From: Elusimicrobiota bacterium
GTDB lineage: Bacteria > Elusimicrobiota > Elusimicrobia > UBA1565 > UBA9628
DNA length: 20,664 nucleotides
Direction of reading: 5' to 3'
Assembly: GCA_028865585.1 (NCBI GenBank)
Contig: JAGWJU010000006.1
Location: 1-20,664 of the forward strand
Positions 16,580-20,664 of this stretch are shown piece by piece; positions within the stretch are counted from its first letter, which is position 1; the number at the start of each line of letters is the position of its first letter. The notes beneath the pieces were generated by a model. That model searched no databases and was not told the origin of the DNA. It saw only the letters and a program-made list of their open reading frames with translations. A program made the translations under genes and the position numbers.

Positions 16580-17093
16580 GGCGCGCCTCCAGGGCCAAAT
16601 CGACGGGATACTCCGCCGCCGGACCGTCGTAGAGGGTGGGGGTTTCCCCGTGCGAGAAGGCCACGGCCAGCTCGTCGCAGCGCTCGTTGCCCGGCACGCC
16701 GCTGTGCCCGCGCACGTGCCGCCAGGAAAGGCGCTGACGCCCGCGCGAGGAGACCAAGGCGTCCATCTCCTCCCATAAATCGCGGTTTAAAACCGGGTCG
16801 CCGGCTGAGTTCTTCCAGCCTTTTCTCTTCCAGCCGAAAATCCAGCTGGTGATGCCGGTGATGACGTAGGTCGAGTCCGCGCGGACTTCAAGCGCTCCGG
16901 AAAACTCGGCCGCCGCGCGCAGGACCGCGATGGCCGAGCGCATCTCCATGCGGTTGTTGGTGGTTTTGGCCTCCCCGCCGGCCAACTCCGTCACGCGTCC
17001 GTGCGGCCAGGCCAGAATCGCGGCCCAGCCGCCGGGCCCGGGGTTGCCGGAGCAGGCGCCGTCGGTGAAGGCGACGAGAAGCTCCGGGGGCAT
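16569..17093 (-). CDS. rnhA: Ribonuclease HI
   Basis: A 174-residue cytosolic enzyme that cuts RNA in RNA-DNA hybrids (R-loops, Okazaki primers). The DEDD metal site is complete: Asp11 (FTDGACSGNPGPGGW), Glu50 (NNRMEM), Asp73 (RADSTYV) and Asp140 (NERCDELA), with His130 in RGHSGVPGNE. The basic handle region WIFGWKRKGWKNS (84-96) is present. About 20 residues follow the usual end. ATG 17093 is 14 bases after the stop of the membrane sHSP gene, with no strong Shine-Dalgarno; GGGGC/GCCCC can form a small hairpin around the start (17087-17099), which may limit initiation. Confidence 0.96.
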   Translation of the reverse strand: MPPELLVAFTDGACSGNPGPGGWAAILAWPHGRVTELAGGEAKTTNNRMEMRSAIAVLRAAAEFSGALEVRADSTYVITGITSWIFGWKRKGWKNSAGDPVLNRDLWEEMDALVSSRGRQRLSWRHVRGHSGVPGNERCDELAVAFSHGETPTLYDGPAAEYPVDLALEARRGA

Positions 17094-17107
17094 GGCCCCA
17101 TTTTACC

Positions 17108-17833
17108 TTAATCCGCCCGCGGAACGCTTGCGCCGCCTTTGCGCCGCGAAAAGACGATTTTCAGCGTGTCTCCGCTGCGCGTAATCCTGCTGGTTCCTGG
17201 TACGGCGTCCGACGGCACGGGAATGATTTTCTCGAACTGGCGGACCGATTCGCTTTGGAACTCGCCCTGCGCGTTTTTACGGCTGCGCGTGGTTTTCGCG
17301 CTGTAGGAGAGTTTGATGCGCGAACCGTTCACGCTGACGTTGAGTGAGCCCTTTTGGAGGCCGGGAACCTTGAAAGAAACGATGACCTGTTTTTGCGTGG
17401 TTTTGACCGAGGGCTCGATGTCCGCGAGATCTATCCGATCGTTGAACCAGCTGCGCCAGGACCGCTTGAAGAGCGGCTGCTGCCGGGCGCTGAAGAATGG
17501 CGCCATCCTTTTCTCGAAGTCGCGAATTTCGGCGAAGGGATCCATCTGGCCCTGGAAGAAGCCGTCGTTGAAGAGATTGTCGAAGGACTGCGGCGGGATG
17601 GGGTTCCCGGCGGAGAGGTTCTTCAAGGCCTGGGACTGCCATTGCGCGAGCGCGCTCCAGGGGTTCTGCGGAGGAGCGGCCGGCGCGGCGGCTTCATCCG
17701 CGGGAGTGGCTTGGGGAGCCGCTTGCGCCGCCTGCGCGGGTTGGGGAGAGAGCTCGGCGTGGATGTAGTAGCCTTCGCCCGCGCACGCCAGGCTCAAAAT
17801 TGCGATGACGATCCAAAGAATTTTGCTGTTCAT
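17108..17833 (-). CDS. Membrane-anchored small heat-shock protein (Hsp20 domain)
   Basis: A 241-residue protein. Residues 5-23 (ILWIVIAILSLACAG...) form a signal anchor or lipoprotein-like leader; Cys17 follows Leu-Ala. Residues 28-60 are an Ala/Pro/Gln-rich linker; 60-130 are Phe/Trp/Gln-rich like sHSP N-terminal arms; an alpha-crystallin domain spans about 134-231 (KQVIVSFKVPGLQKGSLNVSVNGSRIKLSY ... RQFEKIIPVPSDAV ... SGDTLKIVFSR). There is no C-terminal I-x-I motif, so its oligomer assembly may differ. It should hold unfolding proteins at the outer face of the inner membrane or in the periplasm. AGGAGG lies six bases before ATG 17833. It is second in the hsp20 operon. The export call rests on the N-terminal leader only. 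Confidence 0.85.
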   Translation of the reverse strand: MNSKILWIVIAILSLACAGEGYYIHAELSPQPAQAAQAAPQATPADEAAAPAAPPQNPWSALAQWQSQALKNLSAGNPIPPQSFDNLFNDGFFQGQMDPFAEIRDFEKRMAPFFSARQQPLFKRSWRSWFNDRIDLADIEPSVKTTQKQVIVSFKVPGLQKGSLNVSVNGSRIKLSYSAKTTRSRKNAQGEFQSESVRQFEKIIPVPSDAVPGTSRITRSGDTLKIVFSRRKGGASVPRAD

Positions 17834-17881
17834 ATCGGACCTCCTTAAATAGAATTCACATAAGGCTTTTCCTGGGTCCGG

Positions 17882-17908
17882 CGGGGAGCCCCGCAAGGGG
17901 GCTCCCCG
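17882..17908 (-). other. Strong intercistronic hairpin between the two hsp20 genes
   Basis: An 11-bp perfect G/C-rich stem (17882-17892 with 17898-17908) closes a 5-base loop. It begins 18 bases after the first hsp20 stop and has no T tract on the minus strand. It looks like an mRNA-stabilising or partial-attenuation hairpin that would favour expression of the first gene over the rest. The second gene starts 48 bases later with its own Shine-Dalgarno. Confidence 0.7.
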
Positions 17909-17925
17909 GCCCGGAGCGGTTTGGT

Positions 17926-18393
17926 TTAGTCGATGGAGACCTTGCGCGGCTTCTCCTCTTCGGCCTTGGGCAGCGTGATTTCCAGCACGCCGTTCTTGAG
18001 ACTGGCCTTGACCTGATCGGCTTTGACGTCCGTGGAGAGGGCGAAGGCTCGGAAGAACTGGCCCGCGGGCAGTTCGCGCCGCAGCCAGCCGTCCTCCGGT
18101 TCCGTCTGCCGGGTTTTGCCGCTCAGGATGAGGTGATTGTCCTTCATCTCGATGCTGACGTCGGATTTTTCCACGCCCGGGAGCGCGGCGTAGATGAGGA
18201 TGGCGTCGTCCGTTTCGCGCACGTTCACGGCCGGGCTCCAGCCCAGCCCCGAGTCCGCCTGAAGGTGCCTGACCGAGAGCGGCGAGCGCCCGCCGAAAAA
18301 GCCGTCGAAGAGTTCGCTGACGGCGTCGCGCAGGCTCGTCACGTCCCGAAGCTGGCGCTGCTCCTCGTCTTTGAGAGACACATCCTGATTCAT
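17926..18393 (-). CDS. Cytosolic small heat-shock protein (Hsp20)
   Basis: A 155-residue ATP-independent holdase chaperone. The alpha-crystallin domain runs from about WSPAVNVRETDDAILIYAALPGV to ASLKNGVLEITLPKAEE, with the canonical A-x-x-x-NGVL motif and a C-terminal V-x-I (KVSI) for oligomer assembly. Two starts are possible: ATG 18399 has GGAGG only three bases upstream, while ATG 18393 has it nine bases upstream, so I prefer 18393. The first adds only Met-Asp. It heads the downstream gene run and sits behind a consensus promoter with a CIRCE-like operator. Function is secure. Confidence 0.95.
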   Translation of the reverse strand: MNQDVSLKDEEQRQLRDVTSLRDAVSELFDGFFGGRSPLSVRHLQADSGLGWSPAVNVRETDDAILIYAALPGVEKSDVSIEMKDNHLILSGKTRQTEPEDGWLRRELPAGQFFRAFALSTDVKADQVKASLKNGVLEITLPKAEEEKPRKVSID

Positions 18394-18401
18394 GTCCATA
18401 A

Positions 18402-18409
18402 CCCTCCTT
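18402..18409 (-). promoter_or_regulatory. Ribosome binding site of hsp20
   Basis: AAGGAGGG on the minus strand is the strongest Shine-Dalgarno in the window. Its spacing favours the second of two in-frame ATGs (18393). Confidence 0.8.
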
Positions 18410-18420
18410 GTTGGTATTAA

Positions 18421-18447
18421 TTGGCAATCACATCATACGACTGCTAA
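18421..18447 (-). promoter_or_regulatory. CIRCE-like HrcA operator
   Basis: TTGGCAATC - 9 bases - GACTGCTAA matches the CIRCE consensus TTAGCACTC-N9-GAGTGCTAA at 15 of 18 arm positions with the exact 9-base spacer. It begins one base after the -10 box, so it covers the transcription start, as in Bacillus dnaK and groE. HrcA bound here would repress hsp20 and anything cotranscribed until heat stress. No hrcA gene is in the window. Confidence 0.85.
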
Positions 18448-18448
18448 T

Positions 18449-18477
18449 ATTGTAGAACAGGCATATCGACATGTCAA
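18449..18477 (-). promoter_or_regulatory. Sigma-70 promoter of the hsp20 operon
   Basis: On the minus strand a perfect TTGACA (18472-18477) and TACAAT (18449-18454) are separated by exactly 17 bases. It is the best -35/-10 pair in the window and lies 32 bases after the glycosyltransferase stop. Confidence 0.88.
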
Positions 18478-18509
18478 GTGGGGGAAACTTCGTCGGCGCT
18501 TCAGCGCGG

Positions 18510-19664
18510 CTAGGCCGGCGCCGCGGCGGCGGTTTGCGCGGCGCCGGCCAGCTCCACGGCCTTCTCGGCCACCTTGAAAGCCGCGCTCGGGCGCGCGAGC
18601 TTCAAGGCGCTCTGGCGCATCGCGCGCAGGCGCCGGGGGTCTTCCAAGAGCGCGGAGACTTGGCCGGCCAAGTCCGCGGGCGACTCGATGCGGATGCCCG
18701 CGCCGTGGTCCAAGAGAAAGTCGGCGTTGCGCTTTTCCTGGCCGGGGATGGTCATGATGGCCGCGAAGGGCAGGCCGCAGGAAAGCGCCTCCGAGACGCT
18801 CAAGCCCCCGGGCTTGGAGACCAGCAGCTCGGCCGCGGCCATGAGCTCGTGCACCTTGTCGGTGTAGCCCAGGACGCGCGCGCGGTGGCGGGCCGGCACG
18901 GGCGCTCGCGCCAAGCGCTCGCGAGCTTTGGCGTTTTTGCCCGCGACGGCGATCAGGTCCAGCGGTCGCTGGACGCTCAAGAGCACCTCCCAAATCTCGC
19001 CCATGGCGCCCAGGCCGTCGCCGCCGGCCATCTGCAGGACGACGGGCCTCTCGCCCGGCAGGTCCAGGGACTTCAAGGCCTCGATGCGGTAGGGCAGGCG
19101 CGAGAAAACCGGGTGGACGGGGATGCCCGAGACCGTGATGTCGCCGGCGGGCACGCCGCAGCAGATGAGGGAGGCCGCGCCCGGGATGGAGCCCGCGAAG
19201 AAGTGCTCGCAGGGGCGGCGGGCCCAGAAGCGGTGGGCGTCGAAATCGGTCACCACCGTCGTCTGCGGGACGCGGAGCTCGCCGCGGGCCTTCAAGTCCG
19301 CGAGAATCTCGGCCGGGAGAAAGTGGGTGTTGACCGCCGCGTCGCAGGCCTCTTCCTTTATATAGCGGACGAAGTCTTTCATGCCGCGGCGCTGGAAAAA
19401 TCCGCGCGCGAACTCCCGCAGGGGCATGGCCTCGCCCGGCCGGTCGAAGGCGTCGTAAAAGTAGCCGAAGGCGCGGGGCGCGGCGCTGGCCAGGCCCAGG
19501 TAGCCCTCGCGGTACATTCGGCGGAACAGGGGCGCGGCGAAATCCAGGACGTCGACGACCTTCGTTTCGACCTCGGGATGGGTTTCCCGCAGGGCGCATT
19601 GGACGGCTTCGGCCGCGCGCATGTGGCCGGAACCGACCGACGCCGAGAGGATGAGGATTTTCAA
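18510..19664 (-). CDS. MGDG-synthase-like glycosyltransferase (GT28 type)
   Basis: A 384-residue GT-B enzyme likely to add a sugar from a UDP-sugar to a lipid acceptor at the inner membrane. The N-terminal half has the MGDG-synthase motif GSGHMRAAEAV (11-21), VVTDFDAHRFW (137-147) and VSGIPVHPVF (178-187). The C-terminal half has GGDGLGAMGE (214-223) and the donor-binding SKPGGLSVSEAL (283-294). Relatives include UgtP-type diacylglycerol glucosyltransferases. The start is TTG 19664, overlapping the phosphoesterase TGA (TTGA); the open frame further upstream is antisense noise. Coupling to an LpxH-like enzyme points to glycolipid or envelope synthesis. The acceptor is unknown. Confidence 0.88.
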   Translation of the reverse strand: MKILILSASVGSGHMRAAEAVQCALRETHPEVETKVVDVLDFAAPLFRRMYREGYLGLASAAPRAFGYFYDAFDRPGEAMPLREFARGFFQRRGMKDFVRYIKEEACDAAVNTHFLPAEILADLKARGELRVPQTTVVTDFDAHRFWARRPCEHFFAGSIPGAASLICCGVPAGDITVSGIPVHPVFSRLPYRIEALKSLDLPGERPVVLQMAGGDGLGAMGEIWEVLLSVQRPLDLIAVAGKNAKARERLARAPVPARHRARVLGYTDKVHELMAAAELLVSKPGGLSVSEALSCGLPFAAIMTIPGQEKRNADFLLDHGAGIRIESPADLAGQVSALLEDPRRLRAMRQSALKLARPSAAFKVAEKAVELAGAAQTAAAAPA

Positions 19665-20476
19665 GCGGGCGCCGCGGGCGTGAGTTCCGGCTCCGGTTTT
19701 GGAGCCGGGGGATTTTCGTCCAAGACTTTGTCCCAGCGCACGATGGAGAGGCGGCCGGTGAAGTCCTCCACCAGCGCCGTGCAGCTTTCGACCCAGTCGC
19801 CGTCGTTGATGTAGAGGACTCCGTCCAGGGTCTGCTGCTCCGGATGGTGGATGTGCCCGCAGATGACGCCGTCCAAGCCCTTGCGCTTGGCCTCCTGGGT
19901 CACGGCGCGGCGGAACTCCGCGATGAACTCGAGCGCGTTCTTGACCCGGTGCTTCAGGTAGGCCGAGAGCGACCAGTAAGGATAGCCCAGCTTGCGGCGC
20001 GCGAAGTTGAGCCAGTGGTTGACGATGACCGAGAGATCGTAGGCCCAGCTGCCCATCTTGGCGACCCACTTGGCGCACTGGATGACGGCGTCGTACTGGT
20101 CGCCGTGGGTGATTAAAAAGCGCCGGCCGTCCGCGGTCTTATGCACGGCCTCGGAGACCACCCGGACGCCGCCGAAGCGCATGCCGACGAAGTCGCGGAC
20201 CATCTCGTCGTGGTTGCCCGGGACGTAATAAACCTTGGCTCCCTTGCGCGCGCGGCGCAGGACCTTCTGGACGACGTCGTTGTGAAGCTGGCGCCAGCCG
20301 AACCACGTCCGACGCAGGGCCCAGCCGTCGATGATGTCGCCGACCAGGTAGAGGGTGTCGGACTCGTTGTGCTTTAAGAAATCAAGGAGAAACTCGGCCT
20401 TGCACCCGCGGGTGCCCAGATGGACGTCCGAAATCCAGATGGTGCGGTAGCGCTTGCTCTCGCCTGCCGTTTCCAC
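19661..20476 (-). CDS. LpxH-like calcineurin-type metallophosphoesterase
   Basis: A 271-residue cytosolic or membrane-peripheral enzyme; relatives split UDP-2,3-diacylglucosamine or similar pyrophosphates in lipid A synthesis. All metal-site blocks are present: Asp17/His19 (SDVHLGTRGC), Asp47 (VGDIIDGW), Asn88/His89 (PGNHDE), His124 (THGDQYD) and His208/His210 (GHIHHPE). The Pro/Glu-rich tail (255-271) is likely disordered. I prefer GTG 20476 to ATG 20512: the family normally starts a few residues before YRxIWISDVHLG, and a TATACT box lies between the two candidates. Neither start has a Shine-Dalgarno. The SDVHLGTRGC subgroup is distinct from E. coli LpxH, so the exact substrate is uncertain. 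Confidence 0.88.
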   Translation of the reverse strand: METAGESKRYRTIWISDVHLGTRGCKAEFLLDFLKHNESDTLYLVGDIIDGWALRRTWFGWRQLHNDVVQKVLRRARKGAKVYYVPGNHDEMVRDFVGMRFGGVRVVSEAVHKTADGRRFLITHGDQYDAVIQCAKWVAKMGSWAYDLSVIVNHWLNFARRKLGYPYWSLSAYLKHRVKNALEFIAEFRRAVTQEAKRKGLDGVICGHIHHPEQQTLDGVLYINDGDWVESCTALVEDFTGRLSIVRWDKVLDENPPAPKPEPELTPAAPA

Positions 20477-20482
20477 GACACC

Positions 20483-20488
20483 AGTATA
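20483..20488 (-). promoter_or_regulatory. Putative -10 of the phosphoesterase-glycosyltransferase operon
   Basis: TATACT on the minus strand lies six bases before GTG 20476, which would place the transcription start at or next to the start codon. No good -35 was found. Confidence 0.4.
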
Positions 20489-20521
20489 GACGCAACGAAG
20501 GACGCGCGCCATGAAAAGCGG

Positions 20522-20554
20522 GTAACTTTCGTGTGACGCGTGCGTGACGGCACC
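20522..20554 (+). promoter_or_regulatory. Three 11-bp direct repeats, response-regulator-like site
   Basis: GTAAC, GTGAC and GTGAC start at 20522, 20533 and 20544, exactly 11 bp apart. Read on the other strand the last two give CGTCAC-N5-CGTCAC, resembling Pho-box spacing for PhoB/OmpR-type regulators. The last unit ends nine bases before the -10 of the next gene, and no -35 is seen there. Confidence 0.45.
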
Positions 20555-20557
20555 GCG

Positions 20558-20576
20558 ATGCGCTAGAATAGCGCAT
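20558..20576. promoter_or_regulatory. Perfect palindrome over -10 and start codon
   Basis: ATGCGCTA-GAA-TAGCGCAT is a perfect 8+8 inverted repeat. It contains the -10-like TAGAAT (20564-20569) and the first two bases of ATG 20575. It looks like a dimeric repressor operator. Confidence 0.6.
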
Positions 20577-20664
20577 GGCCAGCGCGCCGCGCCTGCCGCC
20601 CAGGCGCCTCCTCTTCGTCTCGATCCTGTCGACCGCGATTGGCGCCGTCATGGCCTTCGGCGCC
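20575..20664 (+). CDS. N-terminal fragment of an unknown membrane or exported protein
   Basis: From ATG 20575 the frame is open to the window end (30 residues). It begins with a basic stretch (RLPPRR) followed by a hydrophobic segment (LLFVSILSTAIGAVMAFGA), typical of a signal anchor or signal peptide. The family cannot be told from so little. The start is five bases after a TAGAAT box, with no Shine-Dalgarno, so a leaderless transcript is likely. It is divergent from the LpxH-like gene. Confidence 0.6.
   Translation, partial: MASAPRLPPRRLLFVSILSTAIGAVMAFGA

Noticed and set aside
18489..18509. GCGC-TGAA-GCGC hairpin after the glycosyltransferase stop as a terminator
   Set aside because: Only a 4-5 bp stem and three T bases after it; too weak to call.
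18400..19599. 388-codon minus frame over the glycosyltransferase
   Set aside because: Arg/Pro-rich out-of-frame translation; the 384-residue GT frame carries all motifs.

Overview
The window is a dense, high-GC bacterial stretch of about 20 coding regions with no rRNA, tRNA, CRISPR array, insertion sequence or phage gene. Genes sit on both strands in short runs, often overlapping by 4-11 bases. The HrcA-type heat-shock operator, SpoVG-like protein, E. coli-type SerA, LpxH-like phosphoesterase and several signal-peptide proteins with long Ala/Pro-rich segments suggest a free-living, probably diderm bacterium. An Elusimicrobiota-like lineage is my best guess, by feel rather than proof. Codon use and stop codons (TAA, TGA and TAG all used) fit the standard code.

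Layout. 1-1154 (-): 5' part of an unrecognised exported protein with lower GC than its neighbours. 1343-4843 (+): operon of an NCS2-type nucleobase permease, a CNT nucleoside transporter (nupC) and a DedA membrane protein. 4821-5135 (-): spoVG-like gene. 5303-6736 (+): APC-type amino-acid permease. 6796-8010 (-): serA. 8087-9672 (+): two-gene ABC-2 exporter whose ATPase has an in-frame amber stop before the switch histidine. 9679-10824 (-): secreted S1/P1 nuclease. 10956-12473 (-): exported lipase-like hydrolase. 12538-18399 (-): hsp20 - membrane-anchored hsp20 - rnhA - malQ - glgB - tag, a nearly gapless six-gene run. 18510-20476 (-): LpxH-like phosphoesterase coupled to an MGDG-synthase-like glycosyltransferase. 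20575-end (+): start of an unknown membrane or exported protein.

The clearest regulatory signal is in front of hsp20: a consensus sigma-70 promoter (TTGACA, 17 bp, TACAAT) followed by a CIRCE-like inverted repeat. Because the five genes behind hsp20 are packed tightly, it may place glycogen/alpha-glucan enzymes, RNase HI and a DNA glycosylase under heat-shock (HrcA) control. The second sHSP carries an N-terminal membrane anchor and so should work outside the cytoplasm.

Other themes: at least six genes have a -10-like hexamer 5-16 bases before the start codon and no Shine-Dalgarno, which points to leaderless or very short-leader transcripts. The last gene has a perfect 8+8 palindrome over its -10 and start codon, with three 11-bp-spaced GTRAC repeats upstream. 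A secreted nuclease and nucleoside/nucleobase importers occur in the same window, suggesting nucleic-acid scavenging. I see no defence island or obviously new enzymatic system; the novelty is mostly regulatory and architectural.
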